A stretch of DNA of 64,000 nt from Paenibacillus soyae (GCF_024623455.1 NZ_JANIPJ010000006.1:186001-250000); one strand, 5' to 3'; positions 8,312 to 17,910 are shown, counted from the first letter of the stretch. The notes: generated from the letters alone by a model not told the origin. A program made the numbers and translations.

Positions 8312-9877
8312 ATGAAGAACAAGTGGTTCGTACCCGCAGCTTTGCTAGTCGTGATGACCGCCGTGTACGGACTTTACCAAATGGGCGATTGGGCGCGGCC
8401 TCATGATTCGCCCGGCCCCCGGAATGAACCGGAAACATTGACGACCGTGTTCAGCCTGCGGCCATCCCTAAGCTTCAAAAACGGCGAAAGCATCGAGGAT
8501 AATGTTCATACCAGGTCCGTTCAGGAAAAGCTAGGAATTGATATTCAATATATATGGACAGCCCCGGACAGCACCTTCTCTACCAAATTGAAGCTGCAGC
8601 TGCTAAATAAGCGGGAGATGCCCGATATCATTCCGGTTCGAACCGATGTCATCCATCAGTTAATCGATTCCGGCCAATTCATGGCCGTAGATGATTTATT
8701 CGAGCAATACGCCTCGCCGGCCTGGAAGGAAGCCATGAACGAGAACCCTTCCGTCTGGTATCCTTACGAAAGAAACGGCAAGCATTACGCCGTCCCGATT
8801 CTGGATTATAATTATAATTCGGACCCGATGATGTGGATCCGCGAGGATTGGCTCGAGAAGGTCGGACTGTCTCCGCCGTCTACCCTGCAGGAGCTGGAAG
8901 AGGTGCTGGACGCCTTTACCCGAGGCGACCCCGACGGCAACGGAAAGAACGATACCTATGGCCTGGCCGTCAGTCTTGGCAACGCAATCAGCACCTGGAT
9001 GGCGGATATCAGCTGGGTATTCGGCATGTACGGCTGTCTTCCGGAGCAGTGGAATTTCTGCGAGAATCCGCAGCAATTGGAATTCGGCTCCGTCCAGCAT
9101 TCCGCCAAGCAAGGTTTAATCAAGCTAAGGGAGTGGAGAGAAGCCGGATACTTCCCGGACGATGCGTTATGGCAGGATGAAGAATCGGCTGCCCGATTAT
9201 TCTCCCAGGGGAAAGCGGGCATTGTCGTCGGTCCCCATTGGATGAAGTTTTGGCCGCTTAATGCGCTCACGGAGAAGAACCCGGAGAACCGATTCATCGC
9301 CATTCCTTTGCCGAAGGGACCTGAAGGAAGCTCGTACCACCGCGCTTCGCAGCCTAGGAACGGAGCCATACTCCTTAACAAACAAAACACAAATCCGCAA
9401 ACCTTCTTCCGCTACATGAACGATTTGTACGAAACGCAAGGACGGGGAGAAGGCGAATTCGCATTCGGAATGGCAAGAAACTATGACTACACGACGGTTA
9501 ATGGCGAACCATCGAGTGACCGAAGCCTTATACCGGGCGGTTATGTCGACGTAACGGCGTACACCCTCACCTATGACGGCGCGCGCATTCCGTCGCATTG
9601 GACGAAGATGATAGACGAAGCCGAAAAAAACGTTCTTACACAAATGCATGACAGCCGGCTTCCCAATGAATTTCAAGGCCCGCCGACTCCAACCATGTTG
9701 GAGAAAGGAGACCAGCTTCTGCAAACGGAGCATGAAGCGTTCGTGCAAATCATTTACGGCAAAAAGGATATCGGCTTCTTCGATGAGTTTGTTGCCAATT
9801 GGAAAGCGAACGGGGGCGACTTGATTACCAAAGAAGTCAACGCGTGGTATCATTCCGTTCAAGAGATAAGTAAATAA
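8312..9877 (+). CDS. Extracellular solute-binding protein, LplA-like, without a lipobox
   Basis: A 521-residue protein starting at ATG 8312 after GGAGGG. It is a family 1 type sugar-binding protein of the long LplA-like class: DNVHTRSVQEKLGIDIQY, DIIPVRTDVIHQLIDSG, a hinge segment WIREDWLEKVGLSPPSTLQELEE with a DPDGNGKNDTYGLA loop, then FSQGKAGIVVGPHW. Most relatives are lipoproteins, but the N-terminal segment (WFVPAALLVVMTAVYGLYQ) has no cysteine, so the protein is either membrane-tethered by an uncleaved helix or secreted. No permease gene lies beside it on this strand; the nearest importer (10810-12641) is convergent and has its own binding protein. It precedes a lichenase gene, so a beta-glucan oligosaccharide ligand or a sensory role is possible. 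Confidence 0.85.
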   Translation: MKNKWFVPAALLVVMTAVYGLYQMGDWARPHDSPGPRNEPETLTTVFSLRPSLSFKNGESIEDNVHTRSVQEKLGIDIQYIWTAPDSTFSTKLKLQLLNKREMPDIIPVRTDVIHQLIDSGQFMAVDDLFEQYASPAWKEAMNENPSVWYPYERNGKHYAVPILDYNYNSDPMMWIREDWLEKVGLSPPSTLQELEEVLDAFTRGDPDGNGKNDTYGLAVSLGNAISTWMADISWVFGMYGCLPEQWNFCENPQQLEFGSVQHSAKQGLIKLREWREAGYFPDDALWQDEESAARLFSQGKAGIVVGPHWMKFWPLNALTEKNPENRFIAIPLPKGPEGSSYHRASQPRNGAILLNKQNTNPQTFFRYMNDLYETQGRGEGEFAFGMARNYDYTTVNGEPSSDRSLIPGGYVDVTAYTLTYDGARIPSHWTKMIDEAEKNVLTQMHDSRLPNEFQGPPTPTMLEKGDQLLQTEHEAFVQIIYGKKDIGFFDEFVANWKANGGDLITKEVNAWYHSVQEISK

Positions 9878-9966
9878 TATGATAGCTTTGTTGAAAGATT
9901 GCTCTTTCACCGCCATCCCGCCCCATCTAGAATGGATGAAGAATAGAAGAAGGGGTGGATGATGAG

Positions 9967-10713
9967 ATGAAAAAGAAAATAACCGTTTTAGCCGTTTTGG
10001 CAGCTTTATTGGCTTCCGGTTGCTCAGAGAAAACCGAAATTCTGGAGGAGAAGCAGGAGGACACCTGGGTTCAAGCCTTTGCGCAACATGACCCGGAGAA
10101 ATGGGAGATGTCTACCGGTTATTCCAACGGCAATCCATTCGACTGCGTATGGTCCTCCGATAATATCCATTTCGGCGGTTCCCATATGGAGCTGACGCTC
10201 ACCAAGGGGAGTACGGGAGGCATCCAGGGCTCCGAGTATAAGACGCTGGATACCTATCATTACGGTAAATACGAGGTTCGTATGAAGGCTGCCAAAAACA
10301 TTGGAATCGTATCCTCGTTCTTCGTTTATACCGGTCCCTCCTTCGGAACGCCGTGGGATGAAATCGACATTGAATTTCTGGGCAAGGATACGACGAAGGT
10401 TCAGCTCAACTATTACACCAACGGAGTCGGGGGCCATGAGAAGCTAATTGATCTCGGGTATGATGCCTCGGAGGAATTCCACGATTACGCTTTCGAATGG
10501 AAGAAGGACGAAATCAACTGGTACATCGACGGCAAGCTCGTGCATACGGCAACGGAGAACATCCCTGTCACCCCTGCCAAAATCATGATGAATCTCTGGA
10601 ACGGCATCGGCGTCGACGAGTGGCTCGGCGCTTACGACGGCGCTTCTCCAATCACCGCCGAGTATGAATGGATGAAGTTCACTCCCTATGAGGAAGAACC
10701 GAATATAACCTAA
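9967..10713 (+). CDS. GH16 lichenase (endo-beta-1,3-1,4-glucanase), predicted lipoprotein
   Basis: A 248-residue protein. ATG 9967 is chosen over GTG 9955 because GAAGAAGGGGTGG lies just upstream. The lipoprotein signal ends LLASGC with the lipid-bearing Cys19. The catalytic motif DEIDIEFLGK places Glu132 as nucleophile and Glu136 as acid/base, exactly the lichenase pattern (as in Bacillus BglS). [23 protein letters not shown] and [21 protein letters not shown] complete the family signature. It hydrolyses mixed-linkage beta-glucans outside the cell while tethered to the membrane. Lipidation is unusual, since most Bacillus lichenases are freely secreted. A second, truncated lichenase lies at 63296-63595. 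Confidence 0.93.
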   Translation: MKKKITVLAVLAALLASGCSEKTEILEEKQEDTWVQAFAQHDPEKWEMSTGYSNGNPFDCVWSSDNIHFGGSHMELTLTKGSTGGIQGSEYKTLDTYHYGKYEVRMKAAKNIGIVSSFFVYTGPSFGTPWDEIDIEFLGKDTTKVQLNYYTNGVGGHEKLIDLGYDASEEFHDYAFEWKKDEINWYIDGKLVHTATENIPVTPAKIMMNLWNGIGVDEWLGAYDGASPITAEYEWMKFTPYEEEPNIT

Positions 10714-10740
10714 AACGTTTGAACGAAGGTTGCCAAAATC

Positions 10741-10776
10741 AAACAGCCTGTCTCCCTTGCGGGGGACAGGCTGTTT
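10741..10776. terminator. Bidirectional terminator between lichenase and importer genes
   Basis: AAACAGCCTGTCTCCC (10741-10756) and GGGGGACAGGCTGTTT (10761-10776) form a strong hairpin followed by TCTCTTTT on the plus strand. It separates two convergent transcription units. Confidence 0.85.
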
Positions 10777-10809
10777 CTCTTTTGCGTTGCCTCGGCTCGG
10801 CTGTATTCG

Positions 10810-11667
10810 TTACCCTTTCACCGCGCCGGCGGTCATACCGCTGATGAAATACTTCTGCGATAAGAAGAATACGATAATGACTGGCAGCGTGACAACGGAC
10901 GCCGCGGACATCAGCAGATCATATCGGTTCGTATATTGACCGACAAACAACCGGATGCCTACGGGTATGGTTTGAACCTCCGGAGTCGTCGTCAGAACCC
11001 AGGCAAACATCAGTTCATCCCAAGCCGTCAGGAATATATACACGCACATCGCAATAATGCCCGGCAAAGAAAGCGGCAGGATGACCTTGACAAAGGCCTG
11101 GATTCGATTACATCCGTCGATCCGAGCGGATTCCTCCAAGTCCTTCGGAATAGAGACAAAAAAGCTGCGGATGATCCAAATACTCATCGGGGTATAGAAA
11201 GCCGAATAGACCAATATCATCCCCCAATAGGTATCGACCATAGGAATGCCGAATAGATCTTTGATCTTCAAGAATAACAAGTAAATCGGCAGCAGAAACA
11301 TAATGCCAGGGATCATCTGAGTCCCGATAACGCTTATTCCGAACAAATCCGAGCCCGGAAACTTATATCGGGCAAGCGCATATCCCGCCAATATGGCCAG
11401 GAAACAAGAAACCACCATCGTCGAGAAGCAAATGATCAGGCTGTTTTTGAAATATTGCCCAAAGTTAATCGTTTCCCAAAGATTTTTGTAGTTTAGCCAT
11501 TGAGGCCGGGGGATTGAAAGGCTGGTAATCCCCTGCAGGATCTCCCCGTTCGTATGAAGAGAAACCTTCACCATCCAGAAGATAGGGAAAACGACTAGCG
11601 CAACGATCAGCCAGGTAAGGACGTTTAACGAGTGATATTCGATTTTTTTCTTGACGCGGGTACTCAC
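10810..11667 (-). CDS. Carbohydrate ABC transporter permease, MalG type
   Basis: A 285-residue inner-membrane protein with about six predicted helices (first at WLIVALVVFPIFWMV). It has the permease EAA loop EESARIDGCNRIQAFVKVILP that contacts the ATPase, and the typical MalG C-terminus SQKYFISGMTAGAVKG. Its start overlaps the MalF-type gene stop by 4 bases (11664-11667), so translation is probably coupled. It is the last gene of an SBP-MalF-MalG operon that ends at the hairpin 10741-10776. No ATPase is encoded here; a shared MsmX-type ATPase elsewhere is expected for this importer class. Confidence 0.93.
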   Translation of the reverse strand: MSTRVKKKIEYHSLNVLTWLIVALVVFPIFWMVKVSLHTNGEILQGITSLSIPRPQWLNYKNLWETINFGQYFKNSLIICFSTMVVSCFLAILAGYALARYKFPGSDLFGISVIGTQMIPGIMFLLPIYLLFLKIKDLFGIPMVDTYWGMILVYSAFYTPMSIWIIRSFFVSIPKDLEESARIDGCNRIQAFVKVILPLSLPGIIAMCVYIFLTAWDELMFAWVLTTTPEVQTIPVGIRLFVGQYTNRYDLLMSAASVVTLPVIIVFFLSQKYFISGMTAGAVKG

Positions 11668-12641
11668 TCTGCTCTCAGCTCCGATCTAAAGATTCGATAC
11701 CATATCCCGACGACGACCAGCATAGCTCCCATCAAGATGAAGGATGCCGCAGCGCCAACCCCGAATGACCAATACCCGAAGGTCTGTCTGGTCAAGGCCG
11801 TCATCAGCAGATCTCCCCATTCTCCAGGGTAGCCGGAGCCGTTGCCGAACATCATGGCGACGATGTTGTAGGAATATACATTGTTGATAATTTGGAACAG
11901 AAGCTGGACGGCGATAACCGGCTTCAGCATAGGCAGAGTAATCGTAAAGAATTGCCGCAATCTGCCGGCGCCGTCAATCTTCGCGGCTTCATAGAGGTCG
12001 TCCGGAATCGTTTGGAGCCCCGCCAGAAAGACGACCATGATGAAAGGCCAGCTTCTCCATACCGTAGGGATAATGATGGCCCAGATCGTGTTCTGACCGA
12101 TTAGCCAGAAAGGCTTATCGGCCATTACATGCAGAATGTCTACCAGAATATGATTAATAATGCCTTCCTTCTGCCACATGAATCCCCACAGAACCCCTAC
12201 GACATAGGAAGGGACAACCCAAGGAAGCAGCATGGCCGCTCTGGCGATCCCTCGTCCCGGGAAATCCCGGTTCAGCAGCATCGCTACCAGCAACCCAATC
12301 ACCATAACGGAAACGGTCACGACCACACTATATATGGCTGTATTGCGCAGCGCAAATCCCAAGCCCTGGCGGACAGGGTTACTTTCATTAAATAGCAAAT
12401 CGAAATAATTTTTTACTCCGGCGAACGGAGCATTAAGATATTGGCTTAACGTAAACTGGTTCAGCTTCAAGAAGGACATCACGATCCCTTGGATCATGGG
12501 AAAGATATGAACGAGTATCATAAACAGAAAGGTTGGCAGTATGAACAAATAAGCGACGCGGTATTCCTTAAACCCCTTCTTGAACCGGGTTCCGAAGGAA
12601 TTTCCGGTCTTAGGCGATTCGGCAACTCTAGGTGCTTCCAC
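11664..12641 (-). CDS. Carbohydrate ABC transporter permease, MalF type
   Basis: A 325-residue membrane protein with a ~25-residue cytoplasmic N-terminus, then a first helix YLFILPTFLFMILVHIFPM and five further helices. The EAA loop EAAKIDGAGRLRQFFTITLP is intact. It pairs with the MalG-type permease immediately downstream and with the binding protein upstream, from which a 78-base spacer with a stem-loop separates it. A beta-glucan oligosaccharide substrate is inferred only from the neighbouring lichenase and GH5 genes. Confidence 0.93.
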   Translation of the reverse strand: MEAPRVAESPKTGNSFGTRFKKGFKEYRVAYLFILPTFLFMILVHIFPMIQGIVMSFLKLNQFTLSQYLNAPFAGVKNYFDLLFNESNPVRQGLGFALRNTAIYSVVVTVSVMVIGLLVAMLLNRDFPGRGIARAAMLLPWVVPSYVVGVLWGFMWQKEGIINHILVDILHVMADKPFWLIGQNTIWAIIIPTVWRSWPFIMVVFLAGLQTIPDDLYEAAKIDGAGRLRQFFTITLPMLKPVIAVQLLFQIINNVYSYNIVAMMFGNGSGYPGEWGDLLMTALTRQTFGYWSFGVGAAASFILMGAMLVVVGIWYRIFRSELRAE

Positions 12642-12665
12642 GGTGTCTCACTTCCTTCTAATAAA

Positions 12666-12697
12666 GTGTGCTACCAAGCCATGACTTGATAGCACAC
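12666..12697 (-). terminator. Intercistronic stem-loop between binding protein and permease genes
   Basis: GTGTGCTACCAAG (12666-12678) pairs with CTTGATAGCACAC (12685-12697). There is no proper T-tract on the minus strand, so it probably acts as a partial terminator or an mRNA 3'-end stabiliser, giving more binding protein than permease. Confidence 0.6.
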
Positions 12698-12719
12698 ATC
12701 ATCATTATTCTTTTGCGAT

Positions 12720-14135
12720 TTACTGATTTAAGATGGCATTGACTTCATTCGCGGCATCGCCTAGCTGCTTCTGAATCGATTCTTCATTGTAGGTTCCGGA
12801 AACGCCTGCCACGATATCCCAGATGTTCCCGAAATATTTGACAAGAGCCGTCTCGCAAGGACCCCACTGAGGAATGGAAGGATACGACATCCCATAATCC
12901 GTAGCCTCTACCAAAGCCTTATAGTTCGGATCTGCCTTCAGCGAATCCATAACTACCTTTTTGGCAGGCAGCTGGCCGGACAACTTCGAATATTCCAGCT
13001 GTGCTTCATCGCCGGATAAGAATTTGATGACATCCCAAGCGGCTTCTTTGTGCTTGGAGCCTTTGAAGATCGTCAAGTGGCTGCCGCCGATAAAAGTGGA
13101 AGAACCTGCTGGACCTGCAGGAAGCGCAGCAACGCCATAATTTTTTGCAGCGGTTTTCCCGGCTACGCCTCCGTCCTCCTCGGGAGTCGCGAAGTTCTTA
13201 ATCATCCATGCGCCGCTCACCATAACGGCGGTTTTACCGTCCGAGAAGTCGCTCTCGATCTGGGAAGAGTTTTTCTCGAGGGATGCCTTATCCACCAGAC
13301 CCTCATTAGCCAAGCCGGTGTAATACATAACTCCGTCCAGAGCAGTTTTGTCATTGAACACTACCTGCGTATTGTCATCGTTCAACACTTTGCCGCCAGC
13401 CGCCCAGATCCAAGGGAAGATGTTATGAGGAACGTTCCAGTCGTTTTTGCCCGGCACGCCGAAAGCTGTCATCGTCTGGCCTTCGATCTCGGTACCGTTC
13501 AGCTTGCTCAACGTTTCTTTGAAGGTATCCCAATCCTTAAACGCGGTTGCCGGATCCAATCCCGCTTGGGCAAGAGCGTCCGTACGGTAGAAGAGCGCGC
13601 GGGCATCCACGAACCACGGCACGCCGTACACTTCGGATTTCCCGTCAATCATTGTCGTTTTCCAGCTTGCTGGAAGATAATTCTCCGCTCCGCCTACTTC
13701 GCCCACAAGATCCGTCAAGTCTTCAATCCCGTTCATCGCCGCGATGGCAGGCACCCAAGTCGTGCCTAACTGCAGGATATCAGGGCCTTGACCGCTGGTT
13801 GCAGCCGTTGTGATTTTGGTCCAAGCCGAACCCCAGTCCAGAACGGTTACATTCAATTTGACGTTCGGATTCTGATCCAGATAAGGCTTCATCGCCGTCA
13901 GAAAGTCTTTATCCGGCTTCGGACTGTTCGGCATGATCCAGGCCGTCAGCGTCACGTCTTCCTTCGGAGCATCTCCGGTCGAATTGTTCGTATTCTTGTC
14001 CGTCTCGTTAGCAGCTGCGCCGCCGTTTTGATTCCCTGCACCATTGTTGCCTCCGCTGCTCCCGCATGCCGATAAGAACATGCCGACCATCAGCATCATG
14101 GACAACATGATCAGGCTGATTCGTTTTTTGCTCAT
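12720..14135 (-). CDS. Sugar ABC transporter substrate-binding lipoprotein
   Basis: A 471-residue family 1 extracellular solute-binding protein. The signal peptide ends FLSACGSS, a standard lipobox with Cys24. GGGGGGA precedes ATG 14135. Family features include YGVPWFVDARALFYRTDALAQAG, FSDGKTAVMVSGAWMI and LTIFKGSKHKEAAWDVIKFL. It delivers its sugar to the two permeases encoded downstream. The unit follows a YesM/YesN pair separated from it by a terminator, the usual arrangement in which the response regulator activates the binding-protein promoter. Confidence 0.93.
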   Translation of the reverse strand: MSKKRISLIMLSMMLMVGMFLSACGSSGGNNGAGNQNGGAAANETDKNTNNSTGDAPKEDVTLTAWIMPNSPKPDKDFLTAMKPYLDQNPNVKLNVTVLDWGSAWTKITTAATSGQGPDILQLGTTWVPAIAAMNGIEDLTDLVGEVGGAENYLPASWKTTMIDGKSEVYGVPWFVDARALFYRTDALAQAGLDPATAFKDWDTFKETLSKLNGTEIEGQTMTAFGVPGKNDWNVPHNIFPWIWAAGGKVLNDDNTQVVFNDKTALDGVMYYTGLANEGLVDKASLEKNSSQIESDFSDGKTAVMVSGAWMIKNFATPEEDGGVAGKTAAKNYGVAALPAGPAGSSTFIGGSHLTIFKGSKHKEAAWDVIKFLSGDEAQLEYSKLSGQLPAKKVVMDSLKADPNYKALVEATDYGMSYPSIPQWGPCETALVKYFGNIWDIVAGVSGTYNEESIQKQLGDAANEVNAILNQ

Positions 14136-14277
14136 TTTTTGTCCCCCCGTTATTGTTCATTGAACATGCAATGACGAACGCAGCATATCTATCCCGAGTC
14201 CGCCTAATCCTTCTGGCAATCTGCAGTATTACCGGAAGGATGGCGGAAATAAATATCGTACCCTGCGTCTTATCTTC

Positions 14278-14306
14278 ATTGTAAGGAGAACCTCCGGGAG
14301 TCTAAA
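14278..14306 (-). promoter_or_regulatory. Candidate promoter of the SBP-MalF-MalG operon
   Basis: On the minus strand: TTTAGA (rc of 14301-14306), a 17-bp spacer, TACAAT (rc of 14278-14283). The poor -35 fits a promoter needing an activator such as the adjacent YesN-like protein. The leader to ATG 14135 would be about 135 bases. Confidence 0.4.
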
Positions 14307-14354
14307 TAACTCGTTTTCAACATTGCTATGGTTTTATTGACTTAAACAAAAGAC

Positions 14355-14398
14355 GCTTCTCCGCTGGAGGCAGCCTGAGGACTGCCGAGCGGAGAAGC
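14355..14398 (-). terminator. Terminator after the YesN-like response regulator gene
   Basis: GCTTCTCCGCT (14355-14365) pairs with AGCGGAGAAGC (14388-14398), with inner GGCAG/CTGCC pairing. On the minus strand it is followed by GTCTTTTGTTT. Confidence 0.7.
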
Positions 14399-14408
14399 GC
14401 TGCGTAAT

Positions 14409-16019
14409 TTATAACTGCTCCCGATATTCATTGGGGGTCATGCCGAATTCTTCCCGGAACACCTTGCTGAAATAAGCTGCGTTTTTAAAACCCAATTGTT
14501 CGGAAATCTCATATATTTTCAGAGAATCGTCTTTCAGCATCTCCGCCGCCTTCACCATCCGCTGCTTATGAATATATTCGCTTACTCCCTCCCCCGTTTT
14601 ATCCTTGTACAGCCGGGACAAGTACACGGGATGAAGGTAGACGGCGTCCGCTATCGTTTGCAGCGAAGCCGTGCTCAGATTGCGGTCGATATATTCTCTT
14701 ATCTTCAAGGTTAATTTATCTTTGGAGCTTCTTTGCTCCGCCTGATCGCTGTTCTGGATTTTATCCAGCATGTAGTGCGCCCACTCCGACAATTGCTGAA
14801 CGGAATGAACGGTCCGGCCCAGAACGGACGTGCCTCCGACCAAGTCGCTTAGCAGCCGGTTATGCTTGTGCGCATAAAAATAAAACGAGCCGGCCACCAA
14901 GGTATAGGCCTCCTGAACATGCTCCGATGACAGGCTTCCCGCTTGCTTCATATCTTGAATAACCGTCTCGAGCTTATCCCGATATTCGTCCCATCTGCGG
15001 TTCTCCAGCAGATGATGCAGCGTAGGCGTTTCGTACATGCGATGCAAAGGCTGCTGCACGAATGCGTCTTCCGATAGTTCGCCGGACAAGAAGCAGCCCG
15101 ACTCATTCGCCAGCCTGCTGCGGATTTGCTCCGTCATATAGCTGTACAGCACGTTAACGTCTCCGGGAAACCTTCCCCATTTGCTCACGATAATAGAAAC
15201 GACACGTTTCAAGTACAAGCCGATATTGCGCTGGAGCTGCATGGCGAGTGCATCGAATTTCTTATGCTCCTCTCCCGTCCCGTCCTCATCCCTGCCCGAT
15301 TTCTTCCGGACAAGCAGAACCAGGCAATCATTAGCATCCTTACAGGACCATAGATCGTAGGAGTCTCCCAGCATCTCGACGGCTATATTAATAACCGCAT
15401 ATTCCAGCAGGAAAAAATCCCGATCGTTGAACTCCGGCAGACTTTCCTCCATTCGAATGACCATCACGCAGATATCATCGTCAAACCGGAATGGCAGGTC
15501 ATACAATTCAAGGAGATGGAGAAAGTCTTCTTCTTCCTTCACCCTGTTCATTAACAATTCATTCAGGAGCTTATCCCTCAGTACGGGCAAGCTTTCCTTC
15601 AAGGTATGGACGACGCGTCTTCGCGATACGACCTCCTCCCATTCCTCCTTGATCTGCTGTACCAGCTTGCGTATCAAGGCGATCAGGTCGTCGTCGGAAA
15701 GCGGTTTAAGCAAATAGTCGGACACGCCGTAATGAATGGCTTGCTTGGCATAAGCGAACTCCGCGTAGCCCGACAGCAATACGCTCTTCACATGCCGATA
15801 CTGCTTATAGATCTGCGCAACCAGCTCGATCCCCGTCATCCGGGGCATATTGATGTCCGCTATCACGATATCAACCGCATGCTCCGATAGAATCGACAAC
15901 GCTTCCTTAGCGGAATACGCCTTGTACACCGTCATGATTTCGAGCTTCTCCCAATCGATGGTGAAGGCAAGCGTATCCACAATCGTCGGTTCGTCGTCAA
16001 CAATCAGCAAACTTAACAT
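14409..16019 (-). CDS. YesN-like response regulator with AraC DNA-binding domain
   Basis: A 536-residue cytoplasmic protein. The N-terminal receiver domain has acidic residues at VDDEP and phospho-acceptor Asp55 in IADINMPRMTG, plus Lys105 in DYLLKPLSDDDL. A long linker (about 130-430) follows. The C-terminal AraC domain has both helix-turn-helix units (TASLQTIADAVYLHPVYLSRLYKDKTGEGVSEYI and KIYEISEQLGFKNAAYFSKVFREEFGMTPNEYREQ, each given here as whole regions ~455-535). AGGAGG precedes ATG 16019, inside the end of the kinase gene, so the two are translationally coupled. It probably activates the sugar importer operon directly downstream. Confidence 0.93.
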   Translation of the reverse strand: MLSLLIVDDEPTIVDTLAFTIDWEKLEIMTVYKAYSAKEALSILSEHAVDIVIADINMPRMTGIELVAQIYKQYRHVKSVLLSGYAEFAYAKQAIHYGVSDYLLKPLSDDDLIALIRKLVQQIKEEWEEVVSRRRVVHTLKESLPVLRDKLLNELLMNRVKEEEDFLHLLELYDLPFRFDDDICVMVIRMEESLPEFNDRDFFLLEYAVINIAVEMLGDSYDLWSCKDANDCLVLLVRKKSGRDEDGTGEEHKKFDALAMQLQRNIGLYLKRVVSIIVSKWGRFPGDVNVLYSYMTEQIRSRLANESGCFLSGELSEDAFVQQPLHRMYETPTLHHLLENRRWDEYRDKLETVIQDMKQAGSLSSEHVQEAYTLVAGSFYFYAHKHNRLLSDLVGGTSVLGRTVHSVQQLSEWAHYMLDKIQNSDQAEQRSSKDKLTLKIREYIDRNLSTASLQTIADAVYLHPVYLSRLYKDKTGEGVSEYIHKQRMVKAAEMLKDDSLKIYEISEQLGFKNAAYFSKVFREEFGMTPNEYREQL

Positions 16020-17742
16020 GGTGTTCCTCCTGATGTTTGGTCATGCAACGGATGGATACCCGGAGTCCCCCCAGGCTGGAATGGGCAAACGCCAGCCCCG
16101 ATCCCGCTGCATACAAGTTAATGACTCTCTGATGGGTATTCCACAAGCCGCAGCCTGTATCGGGGGAGAGCGGAAGATTCATCTTCTCGTGAAGCTTATC
16201 GAGAGTCTCCGGGTCCAAACCATCCCCGGAATCTTCGACGCTGATGACAAAGCCGCCGGGGATGAATGCGCCATGGATGATAATCTCCCCTGCTGCATCG
16301 CTTCTCTCGATGCCATGAATAATGGCATTCTCGACCAGGGGCTGGATGAAGAGCCGGGGGATGGATTGCTCCATCAGCTCCTCGGATATTCGAACATCAT
16401 AATGCATGGGCTTCCGGAAGCTGTGGATGTTCAAATAGTTCCTAAGGAACTTCACCTCTTCCCGGATCGTAGTCATCGGGTTCTCCAGACGGGTTGTATA
16501 TCTGAAGTACTCCCCCAAATTCAGCGCCATCGCCACGACCTGCTCGTCCTCGCCCATCTTCGCCATATTCTTAATATAGAAGAGGCAGTTGTACAAGAAA
16601 TGCGGATTGATCTGCGATTGCAGCTGCTTTAGCTCGGCTTCCTTCAACCGGAGCTTCTCCTCGTACACCTTCTCAATTAATTCCTGAATGCGCTCCGCCA
16701 TGTCATTGAAGCCGGAGAAAACATCTTGAAATTCATCCCGGTGCTTGGCTTTCAAGCGGGAGGAGAAATGGCCCGAGCGAATATCCTGCAGCTTCTGTAC
16801 CAGCTCGTTGATCGGATGCTGAATTTGTCTGTATATAAGAGTGGTGATGACCACGCCGATTGCCAACATGGCCAGGATACCCAGCACAAAAAAACGGCTG
16901 CTTTCCTTCACTGGCGATACGACCTTCTCGAGCGGAACCCAATCCAGGATGACCCAATCCAGGCTTCCGACGGGAGTGTGGCTAAGAAGCACGCGATGCT
17001 CATTTACATTCAAAATTTGATTTCCCGACTCCTGCAATCCGTCCCAGTCCAGATGCCGCTCCCAATCGCCTAAATCCGAAGGAGGATTTCCGATGAACCC
17101 GAATTCGGGATGATACAGCATTGTATAGCGATTCGAATTTTGCTGAAATTTATTTAACATATCGCGAATGTAGGTATCGGAGAATCGGGCAAAGATGGTG
17201 TATCCCGGAGCAGATTGCGCCATTGTGAAGTAGCTCCCGCTATTGCTTTGACCAGGCTCGTAGCTCCACAAGCCCTTGCTGGGATCCATCTTCGGAATGG
17301 CGGCTATGTCCTCATAGATCACCTCCGCTCGAGTAGATATGACCTCTTTTCTCGATTTTAGAAATACGCTGATCTCCATCGGCCAGTTGGAAGATGCGCT
17401 CTGCAGTTTAATTCTTTCATATAGCTTAAGGCGAAGCATATGAATATCGAACAGATCCTCGGGCGCGGTCGTGTTCATGTATTGCTTCATAATCGAGTCC
17501 TCTTCGAGCTCTAGCAGGTTAGCGGCCAAATTATCCACCTGGTTGTCCAACTGAAGCAGAAAGAAGCGCAGCTGTTCGTAATAAGAGTCTTGAATGTCGC
17601 TCTCGATAACATGGACGCTCACGCGATAGGAGTGGCCGTTCAACGCGACCGCAATGCCCAGCAGTACGAACAGTACGATCGAGAACTTTAAGGATAACGT
17701 AAACTTGAATTTCAATCTTTCTATTTTCAGCATCATCATCAC
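15997..17742 (-). CDS. YesM-like sensor histidine kinase
   Basis: A 581-residue membrane kinase. Transmembrane helix 1 (~18-34) is followed by a ~250-residue extracellular sensor region, transmembrane helix 2 (~284-304), a HAMP linker (305-357), the His_kinase domain with QSQINPHFLYN (phospho-acceptor His381), and an HATPase domain with LFIQPLVENAIIHGIE (N box) and EDSGDGLD (G1 box). The start is GTG 17742 or one of the three ATG codons just after it; no strong ribosome binding site decides. It overlaps the response regulator gene by 23 bases. Such pairs sense extracellular oligosaccharides, often through the cognate ABC binding protein. Confidence 0.92.
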   Translation of the reverse strand: MMMMLKIERLKFKFTLSLKFSIVLFVLLGIAVALNGHSYRVSVHVIESDIQDSYYEQLRFFLLQLDNQVDNLAANLLELEEDSIMKQYMNTTAPEDLFDIHMLRLKLYERIKLQSASSNWPMEISVFLKSRKEVISTRAEVIYEDIAAIPKMDPSKGLWSYEPGQSNSGSYFTMAQSAPGYTIFARFSDTYIRDMLNKFQQNSNRYTMLYHPEFGFIGNPPSDLGDWERHLDWDGLQESGNQILNVNEHRVLLSHTPVGSLDWVILDWVPLEKVVSPVKESSRFFVLGILAMLAIGVVITTLIYRQIQHPINELVQKLQDIRSGHFSSRLKAKHRDEFQDVFSGFNDMAERIQELIEKVYEEKLRLKEAELKQLQSQINPHFLYNCLFYIKNMAKMGEDEQVVAMALNLGEYFRYTTRLENPMTTIREEVKFLRNYLNIHSFRKPMHYDVRISEELMEQSIPRLFIQPLVENAIIHGIERSDAAGEIIIHGAFIPGGFVISVEDSGDGLDPETLDKLHEKMNLPLSPDTGCGLWNTHQRVINLYAAGSGLAFAHSSLGGLRVSIRCMTKHQEEHHVKFADC

Positions 17743-17910
17743 CCAGAACCATTATACTTTCTTCGTCCTATAGAAAATAAGTATGGTAGTTGAGATAACT
17801 CTGCTTTTTTTTCGTTTCTTTGGCAACAGGTTAAAAAAAGAGCAGATAAGTTGATATTTTAGCTGACAGGTACGCCGGCCCGGCGGCCGGTGCATCTATT
17901 TGTCATGCAA

